Assembly (NCBI GenBank): GCA_950295325.1
Contig: OX485804.1
Location: 11,842,001-11,906,000, forward strand
Length of the DNA stretch: 64,000 nt
Source: Polytrichum commune
Lineage: Eukaryota > Streptophyta > Polytrichopsida > Polytrichales > Polytrichaceae
Reading direction: 5' to 3'
Shown: positions 1-13,260 of the stretch, piece after piece
Numbering within the stretch: the first letter of the stretch is position 1
How the letters are laid out: each line of letters starts with the position of its first letter
Translations under genes and position numbers: made by a program
The notes under the pieces: generated by a model
Databases searched by the model: none
What the model was told of the DNA's origin: nothing
What the model saw: only the letters and a program-made list of their open reading frames with translations

Positions 1-3000
1 CAAACTCACTTCACACTTAAATCAGATTCAGGCCTAATCACAACCTTATCAACTTATAACCCAATTGATTTCACACTTAAGTCAACCCACTTAATACCCT
101 TGTCTAGGGTGTCTAGGGAGCGAGACACATTTTTTTGAACAAACCTAACTTTCGGAAATTTGATTTCAGGCCTTATATCAGCGTTTCCAACTTCACACTC
201 AAATCAGATTTCAGGCCTAACAACATTATTACCAACATCCAATTCAAACTCACTTCACACTTAAGGTTGATTTCAAGCCTAACAAAGACCTTACCAACAT
301 CCTACCCTAACTGATTTCAATCATAATTCAGCCCAGTTAAGACCTCGTCCAGGGTGTCTCGGGACCGAGACACAATATTTTGAACAATTCAAATTTCAGG
401 CCTAATCACAACCTAAGAAACATATAACCCAAACTCACTTCACACTTAAATCAGATTCAGGCCTAATCACAACCTTATCAACTTCTAACCCAATTGATTT
501 CACACTTAAGTCAGCCCACTTAATACCCTTCTCAAGGGTGTCTCGGGACCGAGACACACTATTTTGAATAAAGCTAAAATTAAGAGATTTGATTTCAGGC
601 CTTATATGAGCCTTAACAACTTCACACTTAAATCAAATTCATGCCTAATCACAACCTAAGCTACATATAACCCAAACTCACTTCACACTTAAATCAGATT
701 CAGGCCTCATCACAACCTTATCAACTTCTAGCCCAATTGATTTCACACTTAAGTCAGCCCACTTAATACCCTTCTCAAGGGTGTGTCGGGACCGAGACAC
801 ACTATTTTGAATAACGCTAATATTAAGAGATTTGATTTCAGGCCTTATATGAGCCTTAACAACTTCAAACTTAAATCAGATTTCAGGCCTAATCACAACC
901 TAAGCTACATATAACCCAAACTCACTTCACACTTAAATCAAATTCAGGCCTAATCACAACCTTATCAACTTCTAGCCCAATTGATTTCACACTTAATTCA
1001 GCCCACTTAATACCCTTGTCTAGGGTGTCTCGGGACCGAGACACACTATTTTGAACAAATGTGAATTTCAAAAATTTGATTTCAGGCCTTATAGCATCCT
1101 TAACAACTTGACACTTAAACCAGATTTCAGGCCTAATCACAACCTAAGCAACATATAACCCAAACACACTTGACACTTAAATCAGATTTCAGGCCTAATC
1201 ACAACCTAAGCTACATATAACCCAAACTCACATCACACTTAAATCAGATTCAGGCCTAATCACAACCTTATCAACTTCTAGCCCAATTGATTTCACACTT
1301 AATTCAGCCCACTTAATACCCTTGTCTAGGATGTCTCGGGACCGAGACACACTATTTTGAACAAATATGAATTTCAAAAATTTGATTTTAGGCCTTATAG
1401 CATCCTTAACAACTTGACACTTAAACCAGATTTCAGGCCTAATCACAACCTAAGCAACATATAACCCAAACACACTTGACACTTAAATCATATTTCAGGC
1501 CTAATCACAACATAAGCAACATATAACCCAAACTCACATCACACTTAAATCAGATTCAGGCCTAATCACAACCTTATCAACTTCTAACCCAATTGATTTC
1601 ACATTTAAGTCAGCCCACTTAATACCCTTCTCTAGAGTGTCTCGGGACCGAGACACACTTTTTTGAACAGACCTAACTTTGGGAAAATTGATTTCAGGCT
1701 TTATATCGGCTTTACCAACTTCACACTCAAATCAGATTTCAGGCCTAATGACATTATTACCAACATCCAATTCAAACTCACTTCACACTTAAGGTTGATT
1801 TCAGGCATAACAAATACCTTACCAACAACCTACCCTAACTGATTTCATACATAATTCAGCCCAGTTAAGACCTTGTCCAGGGTGTCTCGGGACCGAGACA
1901 CACTATTTTGAACAATTCAAATTTCAGGCCTAAACACAACCTAAGCAACATATAACCCAACCTCACTTCACACTTATATCAGAGTCGGGCCTAATCACAA
2001 CCTTATCAACTTCTAATTTGAAATCACTTCACACTTAATTCAGCCTACATAAGACCCTTGTCTAGGGTGTCTCGGGACCGAGACACACTTTTTTGAACAA
2101 AGATGACTTACAGAAATTTGATTTCAGGCCTTATGTCAGCCTTAACAACTTCAAACTTAAATCAGATTTCAGGCCTAATCACAACCTAAGCAACATATAA
2201 CCCAAGTTCACTTCACACTTAAATCAGATGCAGGCCTAATCACAACCTTATCATCTTCTAACCCAATTGATTTCACACCGAAGTCAGCCCACTTAATGCC
2301 CTTGTGTAGGGTGTCTCGGGACCGAGACACACTATTTTGAACAAATGTGAGTTTCAAAAATTTGATTTCAGGCCTTATAGCAGCCTTAACAACTTGACAC
2401 TTAAACCAGATTTCAGGCTTAATCACAACCTAAGCAACATATAACCCAAACACACTTGACACTTAAATCAGATTTCAGGCCTAATCACAACCTTATCAAC
2501 ATATAACCCAAACTCACTTGACACATAAAACAAATTCAAGCCTAATCACAACCATAGCAACATCTAACCCAATTGATTTCACACTTACTTCAGCCCACTT
2601 AAGACCCTTGTCTAGGGTCCAAGACCGAGACACCCCTTATTGACCAAATCTTACTCTCAGAAATTTGATTTCAGGCCTACTAAACACCTTTACAACATGA
2701 CACTTAAATTTCACACTCACATCAGATTCAGGCCTATTCACAAGCTTACCAAAGTCTATCCATCACTCACTTCACACTTAAATCAGCTGTCGGGCATCAT
2801 CACAAGCTAAGCAAAAAATATCCCAAACTCAGTTCACACTTAGATCAGATTCAAGCCTAATCACAACCATAGCAACATCTATCCCAATTGATTTCACATT
2901 TAGTTCAGCCCACTTAGGACCCTTGTTGACCAAATCTTAATGGCAGAAATTTGATTTCAGGCCTAATCACAACCTAAGCAACATATAACCCAAACAGTTT

Positions 3001-3025
3001 TCAGGCCTCAAGACAAACAGATTAA
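1..3025. repeat. 61-bp-period minisatellite, array 1
   Basis: Degenerate tandem array. The common monomer contains CACACTTAAATCAGATTCAGG followed by CCTAATCACAACCTAAGCAA and is 61 bp long. Every few monomers a different, highly diverged pair (122 bp) carries GTGTCTCGGGACCGAGACAC, a 9-bp inverted repeat around a GA core. Good copies start at 354, 538, 1025, 1637, 1882, 2067 and 2311, with variants at 781 and 1331. Spacings of 184, 243, 244, 306, 306, 245, 185 and 244 bp are close to 3, 4 or 5 times 61. The array decays after about 2600 and runs off the left edge. The 70-72 codon ORFs in it are periodic artefacts. Confidence 0.93.
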
Positions 3026-3044
3026 ACGAATTGATTGGGAAGTA

Positions 3045-4818
3045 TTAACTCACTCCGGCCCAAAAGCACGCCTTAGCTAGAAATGCACCCAGTTTCTCCT
3101 CGTTGGTGGGCTTAGGGGGCAGTTTGCGGGCCTCACGTGTAGATGCAGAGGAGTTTAAATATTCCAACCATTTAACCTTAGAAGCGGCCGATGCTTTTGC
3201 AGTAACGATCAACTGCAATTTCTCCATATTGAGCTCGGGTGTAATTGAGTTAAGACTATAGTGACGTCCAATCTGTAAAACATATAGCTATTTATTAGAA
3301 TCTCAGGGGTCATTAAAGATCATGAAGATTGAAAAATGTGCTTGTAAAGTAGAGTTTATACCTCTCGAAGCCATCCATCCGTCAAGTCCGGGTTTGACAG
3401 AGCAACTAGTTTCGACATTTTCTTATGAAGTGCCTTGGCTCTTTTCTTTGTAGCAACTTTCATAGCGGTTGTTTTTTCAGCGGCGGACACTTCTACATCT
3501 GATTGCTCCACAAGTTGTCGAACACCCTCATCTGCAGCAAGTCCAAGTTCATGCTGCACATGGGTAGACTTAGTTAGTCATCCAAGTATACTGTAACCTA
3601 GGTGATCATTTGATTTTAGATAATGACAATATGTTAGTGATTAAAACAATGCAGTACATATTATAGAGATCATACCCGGAAGATGAAGTTCGTGAATACT
3701 TGAAGATTCAATGTGTACCAAGTTTTTTTGGCATTTTGAGTTCTCTTGCACCTCTTCATCTCTGATGGAGTCAATATGTCTTGATAATGTTCGATTGGCA
3801 TAAGACCATACTTTTGAATCCTAAAAAGGGTGTGAACAAAGTTGGTCTTGACGTGAGAGTCTTCAGTATGCTTGCAATTATCAATAAAAAAGGGCGGATT
3901 AGCACATGACATTAATGGTATAACAAGAAGCATTTTACATAGAAAGAAATACAAATTAATTAACAAAACTTACTTGTTGATGTTATGCATCACTTGCATA
4001 ACAACCCCAACTTTGTCTTTTGTGTCAAGTAGGATGCTATCCACCATATAATGTCAGGCCTCATCTGTTTTGTGAAGTCTTTCAATATGATTTAACCATG
4101 CCTTACGCCTATGGTTACCGTCACATACAAAGAACATCAAATCCTTGAAACCGGCTAACTCCGGAACAGACTGAAGATAGGAATTGAATTCTTCATTTTT
4201 TGAATTCCAAATGGGACCCCAGGATGCCTTATCAGCTTCAGACACCTCCTGTGTTTTGCCTTCTTCATCTGTTAATGTCACATAAAAAACTGAGGAGCCC
4301 TCTCTATACCCATGGACAAACTCCTGCTCCAATTTATCAAGATCAGTTGAGAGTGTTGGCCTCACCATAGGCATGGCAAGCATTCTACATAAAGGAATAT
4401 TGAACCTCGATGAACTGAAAGGTTTGACTCTCAATTGAGAGATCATGGCCACGGAATTCAATTTCTGACGGGATCTAAGTTCATCTTCATCATCGTCAAA
4501 CGTATCCTTATCTCCAAGCCCATCTTCATCCTCATCCTGACCTTCATCAGAACTGTCAAGATCAATTGCAGTCTCTCTTGAAGCTTGAGTCGCTGCCGGT
4601 GAAGCCGGTGCCGGTGAGTCCTGGGGGGTGGGGCACTCGACCTACAAAACACAGGTATGTATTTAAGACACAAAGCTGCATGGCATAATGTACAATTAAT
4701 TCATACATTATGTAACTACGTGAGTACTTACCTATTCCCCAACATTCTGCTCATCATGGTCCATGATGCCTTCAATAGCATTTGAAACGTAAGTTTCAAG
4801 ATCGGTAGCTCCCAAACT
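3045..4818 (-). pseudogene. Gene B, exons 4-8: ParB/sulfiredoxin-like DGNHR protein, decayed
   Basis: Minus-strand exon cluster with GT-AG borders: 4732-4818, 3974-4641, 3676-3870, 3362-3553 and 3045-3272 (stop TAA). The 4641 exon starts with a Pro/Ala-rich part, then an acidic Asp/Glu run, then a globular region. Near residue 346 of the proposed full protein it has F-V-C-D-G-N-H-R-R-K-A-W, which resembles the xDGxHRxxA motif of ParB/sulfiredoxin-fold proteins. The last two exons are Lys/Ala-rich and helical-looking. Damage: TGA at 4054-4056 (likely CGA, Arg), TAG as the last codon of exon 4732-4818 (likely CAG before GTAAGT), and the donor after Asn-Lys near 3974 reads AAGTAAGT where AAG|GTAAGT would keep frame, so one base seems lost. 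All other junctions are phase 0. The cluster is an island in the minisatellite. Probably the 3' part of the gene that starts at 14119. The function is inferred from one motif only. Confidence 0.7.
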
Positions 4819-4849
4819 CTGCGGAAAATCCAATGCTTAATTTTCCAAT

Positions 4850-5988
4850 TTTGATGTCAGGCCTAATCACAACCTTTCCAACAACCAACCCAAACTAAAC
4901 TCAAAGTCAAAAAATACGTTTTGGCATAATCAACATCTTGGCATATAAACTAAATTCACACTCAAATCAGATTTCAGGCCTAATTACAATCCAATAATCA
5001 TTTAACCAACAATGAAATTTCAGATTTCAACTCTAAGCACATTATAACCAACATCCAATTCAAATTCACTTCACAATTAAGGTTGATTTCTGGCCTAACT
5101 AAAACCTTACCAACATCCTAACCCAACTGATTTCACACATAATTCAGCCAACGAGACACCCTTGTCTCGGGTGTCTCGGGACCGAGACACACTATTTTGA
5201 ACAAATGTGACTTTCAAAAATTTGATTTCAGGCCTTATATCAGCATTGCCACCTTCACACTTAAATCAGATTTTAGGCCTAATCACATTATTGCCAACAT
5301 CATATTCAAACTCACTTCACACTTAAGGTTGATTTCTGGACTAACAAAACCCTTACCAACATCCTAATCCAACTGATTTCAAACATAGTTCAACCCAGTT
5401 AAGACCTTCTCTAGGGTCTCTGGGGACCGAGACACACTATTTTGAACAATTCAGATTTCAGGCCTACACACAACCTATGCAACATACAACCCAAACTCAC
5501 TTCACACTTAAATCATATTTATGCCTAATCACAATCTTATCGACTTCTAACCCAATTGATTTCACACTTAAGTCAGCACACTTAATACCCTTCTCAAGGG
5601 TGTCTCGGGACCGAGACACACTATTTTGAATAAAGCTAACATTAAGAGATTTGATTTCAGGCCTTACATGAGGCTTACCAACTTCACACTTAAATCAGAT
5701 TCAGGCCTAGTCACAACCTAAGCTACATATAACCAAAACTCACTTCACACTTAAATCAGATTCAGGCCTAATCACAACCTAAGCAACTTCTAACCCAATT
5801 GATTTCACGCTGAATTCAGCCCACTGAAGACCCTTGCCTCGGGTGTCTCGGGACCGAGACACACTATTTTGAATAAAGCTAACATGAAGAGATTTGATTT
5901 CAGGCCTTATATGAGGCTTCCCAACTTCACACTTAAATCAGATTCAGGCCTAGTCACAACCTAAGCTACATATAACCCAAACTCATCT
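4850..5988. repeat. 61-bp-period minisatellite, array 2, first segment
   Basis: Same family as array 1, with palindrome copies at 5171, 5600 and 5843 and a variant near 5416. It begins just upstream (in gene B orientation) of the exon starting at 4818, so it would sit inside an intron. It is cut at 5988 by an LTR-type insertion. Confidence 0.9.
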
Positions 5989-8854
5989 TGTGAACCCTTT
6001 GAGTGGTCCACCACTCTGCGGGATCACTTTTAGTTAGAATGTTAGCATTAAAAGTTAGAATTGATAGGGAATTTAGGAAAAATTAGTTCATTTAGCATTT
6101 AGCCTAGAAGAAGGAAGGTCAAAATGAAACTAAGTAGTGCTAGAAGATAGCAAAGTAGAAAAAATGTGCTAGCTAGTAAAAACAACTAGCTAAGCAAATA
6201 TTAGTAGATGCTAGCTATTAAGCAAATATTAGTAGATGCTAGTTATTAAGCAAATGTTAGTAGATGCTAGCTAAGCAAGTGTTAGTTTATTAGTTAGTGT
6301 GAGGCACACAAGACTATTGGAGGTGTTTTACGTAAGAAGATAAAATCGGCGTGAAGAATTTTGAAGACAAAAAAGAAAGAGAGCAAGGGGATACTTGCCC
6401 ACTTGCCCCCTTGCCAATTCGATGGCGGAAAAATTAGAAAGATTTCTAAAGGTTTTTTGTCGGAGCCACCTCGGCGAGAGGGTGGCAACCTCAACCGGGA
6501 AAACCCCCGAGCCAAAATTTCGGGAAAGGGTTTGAAAAATGGATCCGGTGGAGGAGGGGTCCAACCCTTTTGTGAGAGGGTTTAAAAACCCCTCCTTCCA
6601 CCTTGTAGCTCTCTCTCTTTCTCTAGTTTTTGGGCGAAGCCCTGCTTCAATGTAGTTAGGAAAAAATCCTTTAGCATGTATTCTCAATGGTCTAAAAGAA
6701 AGGCTTGAGAACCTCCTCTACTCTCTCTCTCCTAGTTAGGTTGTGTGTTTATTAACACACCAACAAAATTATTCCTTCTTTTGTAGAGGTAGGTTGGATG
6801 GTAGAGTTTTGAGTAGAGGCATTATAGACCTCATCTGCCAATGCCCTGAAGGCTTAGTTCAAAAGCTAGAACAAGATACTTATCATTTTTCTCTTAGAGA
6901 GATTTCATATAGCTATCCATAGCCGTTTCCCATTTGTGATTTGGTTGAGATGACAATTAGTTATGGATTTTCAAAGATGGAGTAGAAAAACTGGGTGGTC
7001 TTGTGGGTAGCGGCTGCTGGATCAGACCTGCGAGCCCAATAGGAATTTTAATTCTAAGAAATTATATTTTTCCCAAGTAGAACTGTTGTGTAGCTTTCCA
7101 AAATGGCTTAGAACATTTGATTTGAGCATGATTTGAATTAGATATGAATTGTGCAAGATGGGACACATAGTTTGAGAACTTTTGGTTGACTGCTGCATTA
7201 CAGAGGACCTGCTGGGTTCACTTCGGCTTACCTTTCTAATCACATATTTTTATCAAATACATATTTTTAATATCTCTCCAGGGTCATATAGAACGTTTGA
7301 TTTGACTAAGATTTGAATTAGATATGAATTGTTGAAGGCGAGATACATAGTTTAAGCCTTCTTGATTGACTGCTGTGTTACAAGGAGTCCGCTGAATTTC
7401 TATTAGCTTAACCTGCTGATGTCATAATTTTTCTAGTTAGAGCTTGTTCATAGCTTTCCAATGGTATAAGGAAAGCCTAGATCCAAGTAGTAAGGAATGT
7501 GCTATGAATTTTTGAAGTTAGAAGGTAGATAGGTGGGTTGGAAGGGTCGGTTGAATCGACCTCACACTTCCAACCCTCATAACTTTTGCATTTCTTATCC
7601 GATTAGAGTGATTTTTAGATCATTGGAAAGATAATTTGGTGCACTAAGTATAAATATTATGCTTAGGATTAAATTACAGGGCAGAATAACACTTTATATT
7701 TTAATTGTTAACTAAGGTACGCTTACTACCAAACTAGTTACAAAGAAGGAGGCACGGTCGACGCTCGGAAAGTGGAGCAAGGAAGGAGGTAGCGGCTCGG
7801 CCTACATCAAGCCCAAATCAACCGAGGAAAATTGAGGTAAATTAACTAACCTTAAGCCTTCCATTTAGGATTGGAGGGAGCACGGCTAAGGTACGCATCT
7901 CTAAACCCACTCACCTATCTCGTAAGGTCAAGTGGCTTGACCACTTGACCGCCAAGGGAGTACCCAATTCCATGGTTTTCGGGGCCCTGGGTATGTTTTG
8001 TGGTAGTAGCTTCATTTATTAGCAAGTTTCGTATGTGATAAGTCGGATTAATCACCGACACGACCACTCTGAATGTTGTTGGTGGAAAGGTGGGGTTAAT
8101 GACCCGCGAATCCACTATTATGTTGTTGGCCCCATAGATTGGGAGTAATGGCCCCAATTTATGAAGATTGCGCAACAGGTTGAACCTACAGGTCGCCCGT
8201 CACCCTGGTCCCATTGAGTTGCATTTCGTGGTCTATCCAGTGTAAACACATTTAACAATCAAAACATACAAAATAAATCGTAAACCCTTGTTGGGAAGAG
8301 ACCCGAGGTAAGGGGTGATGCCTAATATGTTAATGTAGTAAGTTAGGACGTGCAAACAAAAGTAAGTAATTAAAAAGGAATTTGTATGAAGGGTGGGACT
8401 TAGGCCAAGTTCCCCCGCTTAGAAAACTAAATAGAACTAAATAAAGAAATAGGAAGAATTGAATGGTCCATCAAATTGTCGTTATTCCGTTCGTTGAGTT
8501 AGGGTGGTATGAGTCACACCCGGTTGGGTGTATCAGAACCATCCCAATTCACAAATTAGGATTGCCTTGGTTTCAAGGCTGGTGCGTCTGCGCGTAGAAT
8601 AGGTTGTAGGTTACGGTTAGAACTAGATATGAAATTGGTTAGTGGAATTTAAAGCCACACTAGTAAAAAACTAAGGCCTAACCTCCGGAGGTACTACGAC
8701 GCATATTTAATCTCCCTTAAAAATCTAACTACTCACGTTATACACCTATCATCCGGGTTCGGCTTGGGCGCCTGCAAATGCAGGCCACCTTCACCGAAGG
8801 GCTTGTGTGATACTTTTAGGCTCCCTCGAAAGGGGGTGGCCCAAAAGTACCACA
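5989..8854. mobile_element. Solo LTR or very long LTR-type insertion, TSD CATCT
   Basis: The insertion starts TGTGAACCC and ends ACCACA, giving TG...CA termini flanked by a 5-bp duplication CATCT (5984-5988 and 8855-8859). No second copy of the 5' end is found inside, so it behaves as one LTR of about 2.87 kb. Contents: short tandem repeats of TTAGTAGATGCTAGCTATTA type (about 6180-6290), a TATA-like TTTAAAA in a GC-rich context near 6575 followed by CT-rich sequence, two diverged copies of a segment of about 185 bp (7080-7430), and a 3'-terminal imperfect hairpin (about 8808-8854). No protein domain is recognisable; short ORFs in it are not convincing. Strand is undetermined, though the TATA-like box suggests plus. 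Confidence 0.75.
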
Positions 8855-10300
8855 CATCTTCACACTTAAATCAGATTCAGGCCTCATCACAACGTTATCA
8901 ACTTCTAACCCAATTGATTTCACACTGAATTCAGACCACTGAAGACCCTTGCCTCGGGTGTCTCGGGACCGAGACACACTTTTTTGAACAAAGCTAACTT
9001 TAAAAGATTTGATTTCAGGCCTTATATGAGCCTTGCCAACTTCACACTTAAATCAGATTTTAGGCCTAATCACAACCTAAGCAACATAGAACCTAAGCTC
9101 ACTTCACACTTAAATCAGATTCAGGCCTCATCACAACCTTATCGACTTCTAACCCCAATCGATTTCACACTTAAGTCAACCCACTTAATACCCTTCTCAA
9201 GGGTGTCTCGGGACTGAGACACACTATTTTGAACAAATGTGACTTTCAAAAATTTGATTTCAGGCCTTATATCAGCTTTACCTACTTCAAACTTAAATCA
9301 GATTTTAGGCTTAATCACATTATTACCAACATCAAATTCAAACTCAATTCACACTTAAGGTTGATTTCAGGCCTAACAAAAACCTTACCAACATCCTAAC
9401 CCAACTGACTACAAATATTGTTCAACCCAGTTAAGACCTTCTGTAGGGTCTCTCAGGGACGAGACACACTATTTTGAACAATTCAGATTTCAGGCCTACA
9501 CACAACCTATGCAACATACAGCCCAAACTCACTTCACACTTAAATCAGATTCAAGCCTAATCACAACCTAAGCAACATATAACCCAAGCTCACTTCACAC
9601 TTAAATCAGATTCAGGCCTATTCACAACCTTATCGACTTCTAACCCAATTGATTTCACACTGAATTCAGCCCACTGAAGACCCTTGCCTCGGGTGTCTCG
9701 GGACCGAGACACACTTTTTTGAACAAAGCTAACTTTAAAAGATTTGATTTCAGGCCTTATATGAGCCTTGCCAACTTCACAATTAAATCAGATTCAGGCC
9801 TAATCACAACCTAAGCAAAATAGAACCTAAGCTCACTTCACACTTAAATCAGATTCAGGCCTCATCACAACCTTATCAACTTCTAACCCAATTGATTTCA
9901 CACTTAAGTCATCCCACTTAATACCCTTGTCTAGGGTGTCTCGGCACCGAGAGACACTATTTTGAACAAATGTGACTTTCAAAAATTTGATTTCAGGCCT
10001 TATATCGGATTTACCAACTTCACACTTAAATCAGATTTTAGGCCTAATCACATTATTACCAACATCAGATTCAAACTCAATTCACACTTAAGGTTGATTT
10101 CAGGCCTAACAAAAACCTTACCAACATCCTAACCCAACTGACTACAAATACTGTTCAACCCAGGTAAGACCTTCTCTAGGCTCTCTCGGGGCCGAGACAC
10201 ACTATTTTGAACAATTCACATTTCAGGCCTAATCAAAACCTAAGAAACATATAACCCAAACTCACTTCACACTTAAATCAGATTCAAGCCTAATCACAAC
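8855..10300. repeat. 61-bp-period minisatellite, array 2, second segment
   Basis: Continuation of the same array. Palindrome copies lie at 8958 and 9693, with variants near 9202, 9448, 9937 and 10181, again about 244 bp apart. If the preceding 2866-bp insertion and its 5-bp duplication are removed, the distance from the copy at 5843 to that at 8958 becomes 244 bp, so the phase is restored. Confidence 0.92.
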
Positions 10301-10743
10301 CAGAGCCCAACATTTTCCTTTCTAATTGCACCCATACCCAAACCATGCCCACCCATAGCATAACATGTGCGCACCCATGCCCACCCATGCCCACACATAG
10401 CATGACATGTGCCCACCCATGCCCACCTATGCTATTCAAATTGCGCCCATGTATTAAAAAATTATGTAATGTGTATTGTGTAATTGTGTAATTGTGCCCC
10501 ACCCATGCCCACCCATGCCCACCCATGAACAATAATATCGCAGCCATGCCCACCCATGCCCACCCATGAACAATAATATCGCAGCCATGCCCACCCATGC
10601 CCACCCATGAACAATAATAGCGTAGCCATGCCCACCCATGCCCGCCCATGAACAATAATATTGCACCCATGCCCACCCAAAACCCATGGGCATGGGTGGG
10701 CATGGGCATGGGCATGGGTATGGGCGCCCAATGTAGGGCTCTG
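10301..10743. mobile_element. hAT-type MITE with CCCATG-rich core, copy 1
   Basis: Ends are CAGAGCCCAACATT and its inverse AATGTAGGGCTCTG, imperfect terminal inverted repeats of about 14 bp with one mismatch. They are flanked by a perfect 8-bp duplication ATCACAAC (10293-10300 and 10744-10751), as expected for hAT elements. The interior is built from CCCATGCCCACC repeats and a unit of about 40 bp containing GAACAATAATATCGCAGC, present about three times. The ORFs of up to 152 codons across it (Met-Gly-Trp-Ala-rich in the reverse frames) are simple-repeat artefacts. A second copy lies at 61834-62197. Confidence 0.9.
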
Positions 10744-13260
10744 ATCACAACCTAAGCAACATATATCCCAAGCTCACTTCACACTTAAATCAGATTCAGG
10801 CCTATTCACAACCTTATCGACTTCTAACCCAATCGATTTCACACTTAAGTCAGCCCACTTAATACCCTTCTCAAGGGTGTCTCGGGACCGAGACACACTA
10901 TTTTGAACAAAGCTAACATTAAGAGATTTGATTTCAGGCCTTATATGAGGTTTACCAACTTGACACTTAAATCAGATTCAGGCCTAATCACAACCTAAGC
11001 TACATATAACCCAAACTCATCTTCACACTTAAATCAGATTCAGGCCTATTCACAACCTTATCGACTTCTAACCCAATTGATTTCACACTGAATTCAGCCC
11101 ACTAAAGACCCTTGCCTCGGGTGTCTCGGGACCGAGACACACTTTTTTGAACAAAGCTAACTTTAAAAGATTTGATTTCAGGCCTTATATGAGCCTTGCC
11201 AACTTCACAATTAAATCAGATTCAGGCCTAATCACAACCTAAGCAAAATAGAACCTAAGCTCACTTCACACTTAAATCAGATTTAGGCCTCATCACAACC
11301 TTATCAACTTCTAACCCAATTGATTTCGCACTTAAGTCAACCCACTTAATACCCTTGTCTAGGGTGTCTCGGACCGAGAGACACTATTTTGAACAAATGT
11401 GACTTTCAAAAATTTGATTTCAGGCCTTATATCGGATTTACCAACTTCACACTTAAATCAGATTTTAGGCTTAATCACATTATTACCAACATCAAATTCA
11501 AACTCAATTCACACTTAAGGTTGATTTCAGGCCTAACAAAAACCTTACCAACATCCTAACCCAACTGACTACAAATATTGTTCAACCCAGTTAAGACCTT
11601 CTCTAGGCTCTCTCGGGGCCGAGACACACTATTTTGAACAATTCAGATTTCAGGCCTACACACAACCTATGCAACATACAACCCAAACTCACTTCACACT
11701 TAAATCAGATTCAAGCCTAATCACAACCTTAGCAACATATATCCCAAGCTCACTTCACACTTAAATCAGATTCAGGCCTATTCACAACCTTATCGACTTC
11801 TAACCCAATCGATTTCACACTTAAGTCAGCCCACTTAATACCCTTGTCTAGTGTGTCTCGGGACCGAGAGACACTATTTTGAACAAATGTGACTTTAAAA
11901 AATTTGATTTCAGGCCTTATATCAGCTTTACCAACTTCAAACTTAAATCAGATTTTAGGCCTACTCACAACCTAAGCTACATATAACCCAAACTCACTTC
12001 ACACTTAAATCAGATTCAGGCCTAATCACAACCTTATTAACATACAACCCAAACTCACTTCACACTTAAATCAGATTCAAGCCTAATCACAACCTAAGCA
12101 ACATATAAACCAACCTCACTTCACACTTAAAACAGATTCATGCCTAATCACAACCATTTCGACTTCTAACCCAATTGATTTCACACTTAAGTCAGCCCAC
12201 TTAATACCCTTCTCAAGGGTGTCTCGGGACCGAGACACACTATTTTGAACAAAGCTAACATTAAGAGATTTGATTTCAGGCCTTATATGAGCCTTACCAA
12301 CTTCACACTTAAATTAGATTCAGGCATAATCACAACCTAAGCAACATATAACCCAAGTTCACTTCACACTTAAATCAGATTCAGGCCTAATCACAACCTT
12401 ATCGACTTCTACTCCAATTGATTTCACACTGAAGTCATCCCACTCATTACCCTTGTCTAGGGTGTCTCGGGACCGAGACACACTTTTTTGAACAAACCTA
12501 ACTTTCGGAAATTTGATTTCAAGCCTTATATCAGCTTGCCAACTTCACACTTAAATCAGATTTCAGGCCTTATCAGATTATTACCAACATATGATTCAAA
12601 ATCACTTCACACTTAAGGTTGATTTCAGGCCTACCAGAAACCTCAACAACATTATACCTAAACTGATTTCACACATAATTCAACCCAGTTAATACCTTCT
12701 CTAGGGTCTCTCGGGACCGAGACACACTATTTTGAACAATTCAGATTCAGGCCTAATCACAACCTATGCTACATATAACCCCAGCTCATTTCACTTTTAA
12801 TTCAGATTCACGCCTAATCACAACATAAGCTACATATAACCCAAACTCACTTCACACTTAAATCGGATTCAGGCCTAGTCACAACCTAAGCAACTTCTAA
12901 CCCAAATGATTTCACACCCATAGCAGATTTCGGGCCAGAGCAACATCTAACCAACACTGAATTCACACTCACCTCAGATTCAAGCCTAATCACAACGTTA
13001 TCAACTTCTAACCTTGCCTCACTTCACACTCACATCAGATTTCGGGCCTATTCATAACCTATGCAACATCAAACCAACACTGAATTGACACCCACATCAG
13101 ATTCATGCCTTATCACAACCTTATTGACTTCTAACCTAAACTAAATTCACACTCACATCAGATTCAGGTCTAATCACAACCTTACCTAAGTGTACCCTAA
13201 ACTCACTTCACACTCAATTCAGCCCACGTTAGACCCCCCCAAAGGGTATCTCGGAACCCT
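10744..13260. repeat. 61-bp-period minisatellite, array 2, third segment
   Basis: Palindrome copies lie at 10877, 11121, 12219 and 12462, with variants near 11365, 11609, 11850 and 12708. Monomers after about 12900 are strongly diverged, and the array fades out at about 13260, just before gene B exon 3 (in gene orientation). Removing the 443-bp MITE and one TSD makes the spacing 10181 to 10877 equal 245 bp. Confidence 0.92.

Noticed and set aside
922-2426. Repeated 72-codon minus-strand ORFs as a gene family
   Set aside because: They are the same stretch of the 61-bp array read in one frame; 61 is not a multiple of 3 and the frame breaks with the period.
6294-6687. Overlapping ORFs on both strands in the LTR-type insertion
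   Set aside because: GC-rich leader-like sequence of the LTR; no domain, and competing frames on both strands.
10290-10748. 152-codon Gly/His/Trp-rich ORF
   Set aside because: It is a translation of the CCCATG repeats of the MITE and crosses its ends into the minisatellite.
1-13260. CRISPR-like array (regular repeats with apparent spacers)
   Set aside because: Units are contiguous, degenerate 61-bp monomers without unique spacers, in a plant-type nuclear setting and without cas genes.
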